This document shows, one piece after another, positions 15,230 to 22,163 of a stretch of DNA of 23,208 nucleotides (position 1 is its first letter; each line of letters starts with the position of its first letter). The notes beneath the pieces were generated by a model, which worked only from the letters and a program-made list of their open reading frames with translations, was not told the origin of the DNA and did no database searches. This DNA comes from Bacteroidales bacterium UBA7258 (GTDB lineage Bacteria > Bacteroidota > Bacteroidia > Bacteroidales > UBA932): NCBI GenBank assembly GCA_002472565.1, contig DKSK01000010.1, positions 104,512-127,719 on the forward strand, written 5' to 3'. The position numbers and the translations under genes are program-made.

Positions 15230-17386
15230 TCAGAGATTGTCGTCGAAATAGGCGGTAACTTTGTCCATCAGGTGGATGCGGTCTTTTCCGCGGACATTGT
15301 GCTCGGCACAAGGATAAGGGAAATAATCCAGCTGGACATTGTTCTTGATACATTCGCGGACAAAGCTCAGACTATTCTCCCAGACAACAGTCTTGTCAAC
15401 CGCACCCTGGCAGATCAAAAGCTTGCCTTTCAAATCCTTCGCCTTATTAATCAAGGACGTCTTGGCGAATCCCTCAGGATTGGTCTCCATCGTGTCCATG
15501 TAGCGCTCGCCGTACATTACCTCGTACCATTTCCAATCAATCACAGGTCCACCGGCGACTCCGACCTTGAAAGTCTCAGGATAATTCGTCATGAGAGATA
15601 TGGTCATGAATCCACCATAGCTCCATCCATGAACACCTATTCTGTCCGCGTCCACGTATGGAAGAGACTTCAGCATATTTATTCCGACCATCTGATCAGC
15701 CATCTCGTTCTGGCCGCACTGGTCATGAATCGCCTGCTCGAAGTCCTTGCCCCTGTTCTCCGTTCCGCGGTTGTCCTGGACATAGACTAGGTAGCCTCTC
15801 TGCGCCATATACATTTCCCACATCCTGATCTCACCGAGCCAGGAATCTTTGACCATCTGGGAATGCGGGCCGCCGTAGACATAGAGCACCACCGGATACT
15901 TCTTCGACGAGTCAAAGCCCTTGGGCTTGTAAAGCCTGTAATAATTGTCATATTTTCCGTCCGCGCTCTTAACCGTCCCGAAGTCCATCTCGCCTGTGGC
16001 ATATGAGGCCAGCGGGTCTTCCGAATGGGAAATTTCCCTGACCAAAGAGCCGTCGGAAGTCCGTCTTAGATTCTCCACTCCCGGAACATTGAAACTGGAA
16101 TAGCTGTCAATGAACAATTTACAGTCCTCGCTGAGGCTTACCGTATGCCAGCCTTCCTCAGGGGTGAGAGCCAGGGGAGCAGAAAAGCGGGCCGCAGAAG
16201 CATCTGCGGCGGCCTTTCCCTTCCCTGGACGCACCTGAATCTTGAAAAGATGATTCTCCACAGGAGAAACTTCGGCCGAGGTGTAGAAGACGTTCTCTCC
16301 GTCGTTATCGACATAGGCCACGTCCGCGTCAACCTTCGTGAGGCGTGCCACACGGCCCTCATAATCACACAGATAGAGATTTCTGTAACCGTCCCTGTTA
16401 TTCGTACGATAGATAAAAAGTTCCGTTCCTTTGAGAAAAGAAATATGGTCGAGAGGCTCGACAAATCTGGAATCATCCTCCGTCAATATGGTCTTTACGA
16501 AACTTCCGTCCGAAGCCTTGTACATATTGAGGCGCAGATGCTTCTGAGTCCTGTCAAGAACCTGGATGAAGACATATTTAGAATCAGGAGACCAGCTGAT
16601 ATTGGTAAGATACCTGTCCTGCCCGAAATCTTCAACCTTGCAGACGACGTCACGCGAGGACGAGAAATCATAGACATGAAGTTCCAGATACTCCGAATCC
16701 ATGCCGTTCATAGGGTACTTCGTCGTCATGAGGCTTCCAGTCCTGGTGTTGATATCCAGCAAAGGAAAATCCGTCACCTTCGACTCGTCTTTTCTGTAAT
16801 ATGCAAGGAGCCTACCGTCCGGGGACGGGTAGCTTCCTTCATTGATACCGAACTCGTTCCTGCTGACGCTCTGGCCGCAGACGATCTGCTTGCTTTCCGG
16901 CTGGTTGACCGTCCTTTCGACAAGAGACGAATCCATCCAGTAGAGGCCGTTACCCTTGGTGTAGACATATCTTCCTCCGAGATCCTGATTGACGAGGATT
17001 CCTCCGGCCTCGGAGATAGACTTCTGTATCTTAATCTTTGAAGAATCGGCCGCCGCCCTCGGGTCATATGTCTCGCACGCTCCGCTTTCGGCATCAACCT
17101 TCATATAGCCGCCAGAGACCGAATATGTCAGATAATGACCGTCGTCAAGCCAATGGTAGCTGTGACGCTTTGGCCAGATGTCCCTTGAGAGGATGACATC
17201 ATGCATAACAAGATTTTTTCCGTCCACAGGTCCTGCCGGATGAACCTTCAGGACCTTTGATTCACGGGCGAGAGGGTCAGAGTCCGTAGCCTGCGTCATA
17301 GCACCCCTGGCTGTCATAGTCCCTGCCGAGGCCATAGTCAATGAGATCATAAGAGATAAGCCAAGCATAATTATTTCTCCTTTCAT
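15230..17386 (-). CDS. Dipeptidyl peptidase IV (S9B prolyl peptidase)
   Basis: The start ATG at 17386 gives a signal peptide (MKGEIIMLGLSLMISLTMASA) and an ATGA overlap with the upstream gene; a longer frame would lie inside that gene. The 718-residue protein has an N-terminal beta-propeller of the DPPIV_N type (about 60-460, with repeats such as SPDGRLLAYYRKDE and SPDSKYVFIQVLDR). An alpha/beta-hydrolase domain follows with the nucleophile Ser589 in GWSYGG, Asp664 in QGAVDKTV and His696 in CAEHNVRG. DPP IV enzymes release Xaa-Pro dipeptides in the periplasm or at the cell surface and feed peptide uptake. The length is normal for the family. Coupling to a small membrane protein upstream suggests joint production, without a known functional link. 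Confidence 0.93.
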   Translation of the reverse strand: MKGEIIMLGLSLMISLTMASAGTMTARGAMTQATDSDPLARESKVLKVHPAGPVDGKNLVMHDVILSRDIWPKRHSYHWLDDGHYLTYSVSGGYMKVDAESGACETYDPRAAADSSKIKIQKSISEAGGILVNQDLGGRYVYTKGNGLYWMDSSLVERTVNQPESKQIVCGQSVSRNEFGINEGSYPSPDGRLLAYYRKDESKVTDFPLLDINTRTGSLMTTKYPMNGMDSEYLELHVYDFSSSRDVVCKVEDFGQDRYLTNISWSPDSKYVFIQVLDRTQKHLRLNMYKASDGSFVKTILTEDDSRFVEPLDHISFLKGTELFIYRTNNRDGYRNLYLCDYEGRVARLTKVDADVAYVDNDGENVFYTSAEVSPVENHLFKIQVRPGKGKAAADASAARFSAPLALTPEEGWHTVSLSEDCKLFIDSYSSFNVPGVENLRRTSDGSLVREISHSEDPLASYATGEMDFGTVKSADGKYDNYYRLYKPKGFDSSKKYPVVLYVYGGPHSQMVKDSWLGEIRMWEMYMAQRGYLVYVQDNRGTENRGKDFEQAIHDQCGQNEMADQMVGINMLKSLPYVDADRIGVHGWSYGGFMTISLMTNYPETFKVGVAGGPVIDWKWYEVMYGERYMDTMETNPEGFAKTSLINKAKDLKGKLLICQGAVDKTVVWENSLSFVRECIKNNVQLDYFPYPCAEHNVRGKDRIHLMDKVTAYFDDNL

Positions 17387-17766
17387 TTTACCGAAACAAT
17401 CTTGTCCACAACATATTTCTCCATGCCTCTCCATGGCAAGGCTCCGCGATACTCCTTGTAATGGAGCTCGACATTCTTGCCGCTGCAACGCATCAGAGAA
17501 TCGGCTACGGCCTGCTTCGTGACTGAAAATTCAAAGACATAGGAGCCGAGGACCTGGTCGGTCATGGCGGCAGAGGCCGCTCCTCTGAAGCCAGCCTGGA
17601 TGAGGCGGCCCTCATAAGTCTTGAAAATCACACCCTTGTTCATGAACTGGTTCAATTCTCCCGCCTTGACTCCGTCACCGAAGACGAAATAGAAATGGAA
17701 CCATCCGAGGAAGAGCAGAATCAGCAGCAGGGCTCCTGCAGAGACAAATCCGATTTTCTTAAACAT
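17383..17766 (-). CDS. Small single-pass membrane protein (family often mislabelled 6-phosphogluconate dehydrogenase)
   Basis: The ATG at 17766 was chosen (127 residues); an in-frame TTG at 17799 would add eleven polar residues. A transmembrane helix (about 5-28) precedes a small beta-rich domain with GELNQFMNKGVIFKTYEGRL, VFEFSVT, and a C-terminal GKNVELHYKEYRGALPWRG. I recognise this pattern from Bacteroidota proteins that carry the 6-phosphogluconate dehydrogenase name in databases, but nothing here resembles that NADP enzyme. The function is unknown. It has its own -7 box and a 5'-end hairpin, and it overlaps the DPP IV start by 4 bp. Confidence 0.82.
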   Translation of the reverse strand: MFKKIGFVSAGALLLILLFLGWFHFYFVFGDGVKAGELNQFMNKGVIFKTYEGRLIQAGFRGAASAAMTDQVLGSYVFEFSVTKQAVADSLMRCSGKNVELHYKEYRGALPWRGMEKYVVDKIVSVK

Positions 17767-17799
17767 ATTTTTAAAGTATTTGTTTTTCGTAGACGCCAA

Positions 17800-17835
17800 G
17801 GCCCGGGGCCGGACTAGTCATGTCCGTCCCCGGCC
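17800..17835 (-). other. Strong stem-loop at the 5' end of the small-membrane-protein/DPP IV mRNA
   Basis: GGCC (17800-17803) pairs with 17832-17835, then after one bulged base GGGG (17805-17808) pairs with 17828-17831. After one mismatch CGGAC (17810-17814) pairs with 17822-17826 around a 7-base loop. With the -7 box at 17849-17842, transcription would start almost exactly at the base of this stem. No T-run follows on either strand, so it is not a normal terminator. Confidence 0.6.
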
Positions 17836-17841
17836 TGGAAA

Positions 17842-17849
17842 CAAAGATA
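17842..17849 (-). promoter_or_regulatory. -7 box of the small-membrane-protein/DPP IV operon
   Basis: TATCTTTG on the minus strand matches TAnnTTTG exactly, about 75 bp upstream of the ATG at 17766. A -33 element is not evident. Confidence 0.55.
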
Positions 17850-17869
17850 ACCTAAAAACTCGGGATGTG

Positions 17870-17899
17870 GGCGGCTTTCCTCCGAAAAAGCAGGCCGCC
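17870..17899 (-). terminator. Hairpin directly after the P1B-ATPase stop
   Basis: GGCGG (17870-17874) pairs with CCGCC (17895-17899), with an inner GCTTT/AAAGC stem, starting at the base after the stop codon. The nearest minus-strand T-run (TTTTT) is about 15 bases further on, so it is only a possible terminator. Confidence 0.4.
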
Positions 17900-19810
17900 T
17901 CAGTTTTGTCGATAGTTCAAGTTGCGCATGGCGTTGAGTACAGCCAAGACCGTGACACCTACATCAGCGAAGACGGCGAGCCACATCCCGGCAAGACCTG
18001 CTGAAGCCAGGCCTAGGACTGCTACTTTGACACCTATTGCGAACCAGGTGTTCTCCCCCGCTATCCTTCTTGTTCTCCTGGCGATACGGATGGCCACCGC
18101 TATCTTCGAAGGCTTGTCGTCCATCAAGACCACGTCCGCAGCCTCGATCGCCGCATCACTGCCCAGGGCCCCCATGGCTATCCCGACATCCGCTCTCGCA
18201 AGGACAGGGGCATCGTTTATTCCGTCTCCGACGAAGGCCAGCTTTCCCTTGTCCCCTGAAGCCTTCCCCTTAAGCAAGCTCTCGACTATCCCGACCTTAT
18301 CCGCCGGAAGAAGATCGGCATGGTACTCATCCAAGCCCAGTTTCGAGGCGACATCGGCCGCGACTTCCTCCCTGTCCCCGGTAAGCATGACAGTGCGCCT
18401 GACTCCGAGTCTGTGCAAGTCATCCACTGCAGCCTTAGAATCAGCCTTGATGACATCCGAAATGACTATGTGGCCGACATATTCTCCGTCAATCGCCACA
18501 TGAATTATCGTTCCCTTCAATTCACAAGGCTTCCATTCCGCCCCTATGGCCTTCATCATTTTTTCATTCCCGACGCAGACTCTCTTGCCGTTCACCCTGG
18601 CCCTTACTCCCTGTCCCGCCACTTCCTCAACTTCTCCGACCTCGCAGGCGTCCGCCTCATCGGAATAGGCGTTTTTCAGAGAAACGGCTATCGGGTGCGT
18701 GGAGAATCTTTCGACATGGGCCGCCATATGCAAGAGCTCTCTTTCAGAAATCATTTCGGGATGGACGGCTGTCACCTGGAAAACTCCCTTCGTGAGCGTA
18801 CCGGTCTTGTCAAAAACGACGCTTCCTACCTTCGCCAAGGCCTCAAGCCAATTCGAGCCCTTGATCAGAATTCCATGACGGGAGGCTCCTCCGATGCCGG
18901 CGAAGAAACTCAGCGGAACGGATATTACGAGGGCGCACGGGCAGGAGACTACGAGGAAGCAGAGGGCCCTGTAGAGCCATTTCACCCATTCTCCTGCAAA
19001 AATAGGAGGGACAACCGCTAGCAAGACGGCCGCGCCCACCACTATCGGAGTATAGACCTTGGCGAAACGTCTGATAAAATTCTCGCTGCGCGACTTATTT
19101 TCAGATGCGTTTTCAACAAGCTCAAGAATCTTCGCGGCAGTGGACTCTCCGAAAGATTTCGTTGTACGGACCTCAAGAAGACCGCTTAGATTCACGCAGC
19201 CGGAGATGACCGAGTCTCCAACCGCTACGCTCCGCGGAACGCTTTCTCCTGTAAGGGCCACAGTGTCAAGGCTCGAATTCCCCTCGAGCACTTCCCCGTC
19301 CATCGGAACTCTCTCGCCAGGACGGATGACTATGGTCTCCCCTACCTTGACCTGGTCAGGGCTCACGACCTCCACCTTGCCCTCCCTTTTCACATTGGCA
19401 GTATCGGGGCGTATCTCCATGAGCGATGCGACCGAACGCCGGCTCTGTCCTTCCGCTATGTCTTCGAAAAGTTCTCCGATCTGGAAGAAGAGCATCACGA
19501 AGACGGCCTCAGGGAACTGGGATTCGCCTCCCGGGACGAAGCCTATGCAGAGAGCTCCGATAGTTGCGATGCTCATAAGGAAATCTTCATTGAGGGCCTC
19601 ACCATGGACGAGGCCTTCGACGGCTTCGCGGATAGTTTCCCAACCGACTAGTAGATAAGGTATCAGATATAGAATCAGGAGCTGCCATTTGGCCAGCGAC
19701 ACGGAAAGCCGTCCTTCAGGCCCCCATAGTTTTTCTATCGCCACATCAGCGATGAGAAGCAGAGCCGCCGTGACAATTTTTACTATAGTCTCTTTCCTTT
19801 CCTTTTCCAT
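17900..19810 (-). CDS. P1B-type metal-exporting ATPase (Zn/Cd/Pb class), without N-terminal HMA domain
   Basis: The ATG at 19810 was chosen because GGAGG lies 7 bases upstream; an upstream in-frame start adds 29 residues of no known type. The 636-residue protein has TGES (187-190), the metal-site CPC (290-292), the phosphorylated Asp334 in DKTGTLT, the HP motif in THPIA (372-373), TGDREE and GDGINDAP (528-533). The last helices contain the Lys (595) and DVGVTVL Asp (616) that mark the Zn/Cd/Pb subgroup (ZntA/CadA). It should pump these metals out across the inner membrane. Most relatives begin with one or more metal-binding HMA domains or a Cys/His-rich tail; here the protein starts with a short charged stretch and goes straight to the first membrane helix. 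No metal regulator gene adjoins it. Confidence 0.92.
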   Translation of the reverse strand: MEKERKETIVKIVTAALLLIADVAIEKLWGPEGRLSVSLAKWQLLILYLIPYLLVGWETIREAVEGLVHGEALNEDFLMSIATIGALCIGFVPGGESQFPEAVFVMLFFQIGELFEDIAEGQSRRSVASLMEIRPDTANVKREGKVEVVSPDQVKVGETIVIRPGERVPMDGEVLEGNSSLDTVALTGESVPRSVAVGDSVISGCVNLSGLLEVRTTKSFGESTAAKILELVENASENKSRSENFIRRFAKVYTPIVVGAAVLLAVVPPIFAGEWVKWLYRALCFLVVSCPCALVISVPLSFFAGIGGASRHGILIKGSNWLEALAKVGSVVFDKTGTLTKGVFQVTAVHPEMISERELLHMAAHVERFSTHPIAVSLKNAYSDEADACEVGEVEEVAGQGVRARVNGKRVCVGNEKMMKAIGAEWKPCELKGTIIHVAIDGEYVGHIVISDVIKADSKAAVDDLHRLGVRRTVMLTGDREEVAADVASKLGLDEYHADLLPADKVGIVESLLKGKASGDKGKLAFVGDGINDAPVLARADVGIAMGALGSDAAIEAADVVLMDDKPSKIAVAIRIARRTRRIAGENTWFAIGVKVAVLGLASAGLAGMWLAVFADVGVTVLAVLNAMRNLNYRQN

Positions 19811-19840
19811 GATGAATCCTCCATTTCTTGGTTCATGTTG

Positions 19841-19848
19841 CAAAGAAA
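19841..19848 (-). promoter_or_regulatory. Candidate -7 box of the ATPase gene
   Basis: TTTCTTTG on the minus strand fits seven of eight positions of TAnnTTTG, about 31 bp upstream of the start codon. A GCAACC-C-GGTTGC dyad (19862-19874) lies just upstream of it, where an operator could sit. Confidence 0.4.
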
Positions 19849-19861
19849 GACAGATTATTCC

Positions 19862-19874
19862 GCAACCGGGTTGC
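19862..19874. promoter_or_regulatory. Short palindrome, possible operator of the metal ATPase
   Basis: GCAACC and GGTTGC are separated by one base, a perfect 6-bp dyad. It sits between the terminator of the left small-RNA unit and the candidate -7 box of the ATPase. Binding by a metal-responsive regulator is conjecture. Confidence 0.3.
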
Positions 19875-19879
19875 AAACG

Positions 19880-19906
19880 AAAAACCCCGCGCTTCACAGC
19901 GAGGGG
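19880..19906 (-). terminator. Intrinsic terminator of the left small-RNA unit
   Basis: On the minus strand CCCC (19906-19903) pairs with GGGG (19888-19885) and CGC with GCG around the loop TGTGAA, with one internal T-C mismatch. TTTTT (19884-19880) follows. The right copy at 20345-20374 has the same loop and the same mismatch. Confidence 0.85.
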
Positions 19907-19984
19907 TAAACCAAAACACTACTAACTGAATCACTAATAACTAACCAATGATGATAAAACCTAAAGTTAAATCTCTGTTTCAAT
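19880..19984 (-). ncRNA. Candidate sigma-54-dependent small RNA, left copy
   Basis: The predicted transcript is about 105 nt: it starts about 12 bases after the -12 element (near 19984) and ends at the U-tract of the hairpin at 19906-19880. The body is C-poor and contains three TTAGT motifs, and the block GTTAGTAGTG precedes the terminator. It aligns through its length with the right copy, with the blocks in the same order. The evidence is the paired conservation of promoter, body and terminator; expression is not known. An open frame on the other strand (19948-20280) crosses it but has no protein character. Confidence 0.68.
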
Positions 19985-19994
19985 CTTCCTCTTA

Positions 19995-20012
19995 TGCCAA
20001 TACCGTGCCAAA
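19995..20012 (-). promoter_or_regulatory. Sigma-54-type promoter, left copy
   Basis: On the minus strand TTTGGCAC (20012-20005), then GGTA, then TTGGCA (20000-19995). The invariant GG (20009-20008) and GC (19997-19996) are exactly 10 bp apart, as RpoN promoters need. One base differs from the TTGCA form of the -12 box. The right copy has the same 14 fixed bases and spacing. Confidence 0.7.
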
Positions 20013-20232
20013 CTCAATTAACGCCGTTCCAGGGCCGTTTTCGAGGACGATCGCTGCAAGGGCTCAGGGCAGCCTCCCTTCCTGGGAGCCCCGACTTCCG
20101 ACCTCATCCCTTCTAAATGATCCCGGTCCCGGCAGGCGCTCACTTCCACCACCTTCTTCTAAAAGCTCCCGGCTACGCTTACTGTTGTTCCGGATGGAGG
20201 AAAGGATGGATTATCAGTACGGACGGAAAAAG
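20013..20232. other. Spacer between the two divergent sigma-54-type promoters
   Basis: These 220 bases separate the two promoters. They are richer in G and C than the flanking RNA bodies, and I see no gene. A GGCTC/GAGCC hairpin lies around 20069-20098. As sigma-54 promoters need an activator bound upstream, a shared enhancer site in this spacer is expected if the promoters are real; I could not identify one. Confidence 0.45.
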
Positions 20233-20250
20233 TTTGGCACAGATTTGGCA
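20233..20250 (+). promoter_or_regulatory. Sigma-54-type promoter, right copy
   Basis: TTTGGCAC (20233-20240), AGAT, TTGGCA (20245-20250). GG (20236-20237) and GC (20248-20249) are separated by exactly 10 bp. The predicted start of transcription is near 20261. Confidence 0.7.
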
Positions 20251-20260
20251 ATAATACAAG

Positions 20261-20374
20261 TGCAAATACAGAAATTATAATAGGTTTAGTATTTAGTGGT
20301 TAGTTTCTAGTTATTTGTTAGTAGTGTTTGTTTTTTGGTTTTTAGCCCCTCGCTGTGAAGTGCGGGGCTTTTTT
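20261..20374 (+). ncRNA. Candidate sigma-54-dependent small RNA, right copy
   Basis: The predicted transcript is about 114 nt, from a start 12 bases after the -12 element to the U-tract of the hairpin at 20345-20374. It is C-poor up to the terminator and holds four TTAGT motifs and one CTAGT (20285-20326), likely single-stranded. It carries the same block order as the left copy. No start codon with a convincing frame lies within it. Transcription ends about 75 bp before the phospholipid operon, so a leader role for that operon seems less likely than an independent RNA, although read-through control cannot be excluded. Confidence 0.68.
20345..20374 (+). terminator. Intrinsic terminator of the right small-RNA unit
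   Basis: GCCCC (20345-20349) pairs with GGGGC (20364-20368) and CGC with GTG (one G-U wobble) around the loop TGTGAA, with one internal T-C mismatch. TTTTTT (20369-20374) follows. Compared with the left copy the stem changes G-C to G-U without breaking pairing. Confidence 0.87.
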
Positions 20375-20450
20375 ATGTCAATTTTGGCCTAAAAGATTGG
20401 CGGTCTCAACATTTTTTCCTAAAATTGATAAACCTTTGAATGATTTGGAT

Positions 20451-21197
20451 ATGGAAGAGAGAGACTCGCAGCAAAGCTCAAAGACAAAGCAGGCCGCAAG
20501 AATTCAGACATCAATCCTGAATCCGGCAGAGAAAAAAGTCTTGGTCTGGCTTGCTGAACGTCAGCCAGGATGGATGACATCCAATTATCTTACCTTCATC
20601 GGAGTCTTCGGGGCACTCCTGACCGGACTTGGCTACGCCATGACCATAAAAGGAATGGGCTGGCTGTGGCTCGCCAACTTAGGTTTTCTGGTCAACTGGT
20701 ACGGCGACTCCCTAGATGGTTCCCTTGCCAGGGTAAGAAAGACCCAGAGGCCGATTTACGGCTTCTATCTCGACCACAGCGTCGACATGTTCAATGAAGC
20801 CATGATGTTCATAGGAGTAGGACTCTCTCCCCTGATGGACATGAGAATCGCCCTAAGCATTCTTGCCATCTACCTGGCCCTGACCGCGACCGTCAGCGTC
20901 AACGCCCATCTGCGAAGCGAATTCCGCCTGACCTACGGCAAACTCGGACCTACCGAATTCCGTCTCATCGCTATCATTGCGAACATCATCTTCATCTATG
21001 TCAAGCCTCTGACCCAATGGCATTGCGGCTTCCGTCTCCTCGGTACGGATATAACCTGGGGCGCCTTCGACCTGACAGCCTTCGCCATATTGATAGTCAT
21101 AACCCTGATGTTCACCGTCAATTTCTTCAACGACCTTAAATATTACGCAAAGGTGGACCCGGTCAAGAAATTCTCCGGAGACGAAATAGAAGCATAG
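20451..21197 (+). CDS. CDP-alcohol phosphatidyltransferase (phospholipid synthase)
   Basis: The ATG at 20451 was chosen (248 residues) because longer versions run back into the small-RNA terminator. The family signature is complete: residues 86-112 read DSLDGSLAR, then G, D and D at the conserved distances (GFYLDHSVD). About six hydrophobic segments follow, as expected of this inner-membrane family. The enzyme joins a CDP-activated lipid to an alcohol such as glycerol-3-phosphate, inositol or a second lipid; which one cannot be told from the signature. The acyltransferase gene follows after 3 bp, so the pair is probably one phospholipid operon. AACCTTTG at 20431-20438 resembles a -7 box but would leave almost no leader. 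Confidence 0.87.
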   Translation: MEERDSQQSSKTKQAARIQTSILNPAEKKVLVWLAERQPGWMTSNYLTFIGVFGALLTGLGYAMTIKGMGWLWLANLGFLVNWYGDSLDGSLARVRKTQRPIYGFYLDHSVDMFNEAMMFIGVGLSPLMDMRIALSILAIYLALTATVSVNAHLRSEFRLTYGKLGPTEFRLIAIIANIIFIYVKPLTQWHCGFRLLGTDITWGAFDLTAFAILIVITLMFTVNFFNDLKYYAKVDPVKKFSGDEIEA

Positions 21198-21200
21198 CCA

Positions 21201-22112
21201 ATGCCCATACTCACCAAGGAAGAAACCTACGCCCTGACACCCTTCTTCTCTAAAGGTGTGGGAAAACGTGTGGCCGACCTCCTCTACGCAATCGCAAGTG
21301 TGCCCAAAGTCAACGCCCTCTACGACAAATGCGACAAGGTGACGGGACCCGCCTTCTGCAGGAAACTGCTTGAGTGCGAAGGTGTCAGCTACATGGTTCA
21401 TGGCTACGAAAGGCTCCTTTCCATGAAAAAGCCTTTTATCACGATAAGCAACCACGCCTATGGCGGCATGGACGGAATCATCCTTATCGACCTGATGGGC
21501 AGACTCTTTCCTGATTTCAAGGTCATGGTGAACCAGTTTCTGGCGATTGTCAAGGCCCTCGGGCCGAGCCTGATTGTCGTCGACCCCAATTTCGGGACTG
21601 AAAACAGGCCCACGGCGACGAGCATACGCGGCGTTAGAGCCTGCCTCGAACACATCATGGCCGGGCATCCGCTCGGAATATTTCCTTCGGGAGCCGTTTC
21701 AGACCTGAGCTTGTCCACTCCTGCCCCTCATCACTCCGATCCGGCCCTCGACTCCGATTTTCTCGGCCCGGCCGACGGGACTTGGGCGCAGAAGCACATT
21801 CGGGACCGCAAATGGCAGATCCCGGCAATCAGGCTCATCCAAAAAGCTAAAATTCCTGTCCTGCCGGTCCGCTTTTTCGACCTCAACACCTTTTTCTATT
21901 ATTCTCTCGGACTATTGAGTTCTGACATCAGGCTGCTGCGTCTGCCGAAAGAATGTCTCAACAAAAAGGGAAAGAAGATCCGTCTTGGAATCGGCGAACC
22001 CATAATGCCGGAAGAACTTTCGCGCTTCAATACACCGGAAGAATTGCGGAAATTTCTCCGCGCCAGTGTCTACGGCATGAAGCTGCCCACTTCTCCCGTT
22101 GTCAGCTTTTAA
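21201..22112 (+). CDS. PlsC-family acyltransferase
   Basis: This 303-residue protein has the acyltransferase block ISNHAYGGMDG (His85, Asp91). Five residues separate His and Asp instead of the usual four, as I recall for Bacteroidota relatives with NHxxGGxDG. It also has the second substrate motif FPSGAVS (161-167) and a later hydrophobic IPVLPVRFF strand. Such enzymes transfer acyl chains to lysophospholipids or lyso-aminolipids at the inner face of the membrane. Starting 3 bp after the phosphatidyltransferase, it likely works on the same lipid pathway. There is no clear membrane helix at the N-terminus. The acyl acceptor is unknown. Confidence 0.85.
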   Translation: MPILTKEETYALTPFFSKGVGKRVADLLYAIASVPKVNALYDKCDKVTGPAFCRKLLECEGVSYMVHGYERLLSMKKPFITISNHAYGGMDGIILIDLMGRLFPDFKVMVNQFLAIVKALGPSLIVVDPNFGTENRPTATSIRGVRACLEHIMAGHPLGIFPSGAVSDLSLSTPAPHHSDPALDSDFLGPADGTWAQKHIRDRKWQIPAIRLIQKAKIPVLPVRFFDLNTFFYYSLGLLSSDIRLLRLPKECLNKKGKKIRLGIGEPIMPEELSRFNTPEELRKFLRASVYGMKLPTSPVVSF

Positions 22113-22113
22113 G

Positions 22114-22137
22114 AAAGCCTCACCGCCTCCGGCTTTT
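22114..22137. terminator. Weak hairpin between convergent genes
   Basis: AAAGCC (22114-22119) and GGCTTT (22131-22136) form a 6-bp stem with an 11-base loop and a short T-run, just after the acyltransferase stop and before the end of the AraC-type gene. It may end transcription from the left. Confidence 0.4.
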
Positions 22138-22163
22138 AGGGAAGCCGCCGACAGTGGGCGATC

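Larger units (their letters stand above)
19880..20374. repeat. Inverted pair of paralogous promoter-RNA-terminator units
   Basis: Positions 19880-20012, read on the minus strand, align with 20233-20374 on the plus strand. Shared blocks in order are TTTGGCAC-N4-TTGGCA, ACAGA, TAGGTTT, GGTTAGT, GTTAGTAGTG, TTTGGTTT, and the CCCCTCGCTGTGAAG hairpin with its T-run. Small insertions separate the blocks, so the copies are old. Similarity stops at the T-runs outside and at the promoters inside. Confidence 0.85.

Noticed and set aside
17383..17766. 6-phosphogluconate dehydrogenase
   Set aside because: The protein is 127 residues with one membrane helix and has no nucleotide-binding fold; the name is a database carry-over as far as I can judge.
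19811..19897. Longer N-terminus for the metal ATPase
   Set aside because: The extra 29 residues precede a good GGAGG site, span the candidate promoter and palindrome, and contain no HMA-type CxxC.
19948..20280. Open frame of 110 codons across the small-RNA island
   Set aside because: It overlaps the left promoter and the right promoter, has no ribosome-binding site, and its product is Ser/Pro/Arg-rich without family resemblance; paired non-coding conservation explains the region better.
19880..20374. The inverted pair as terminal repeats of a MITE or lost insertion sequence
   Set aside because: The arms end at T-runs without target duplication, and each contains a promoter and a terminator in working order, which transposon ends do not require. 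It is not fully excluded.
20386..20402. A third sigma-54-like box (TTGGCC and TTGGC) before the phospholipid operon
   Set aside because: GG and GC are 12 bp apart instead of 10, and the sequence lacks the AC of the -24 element.
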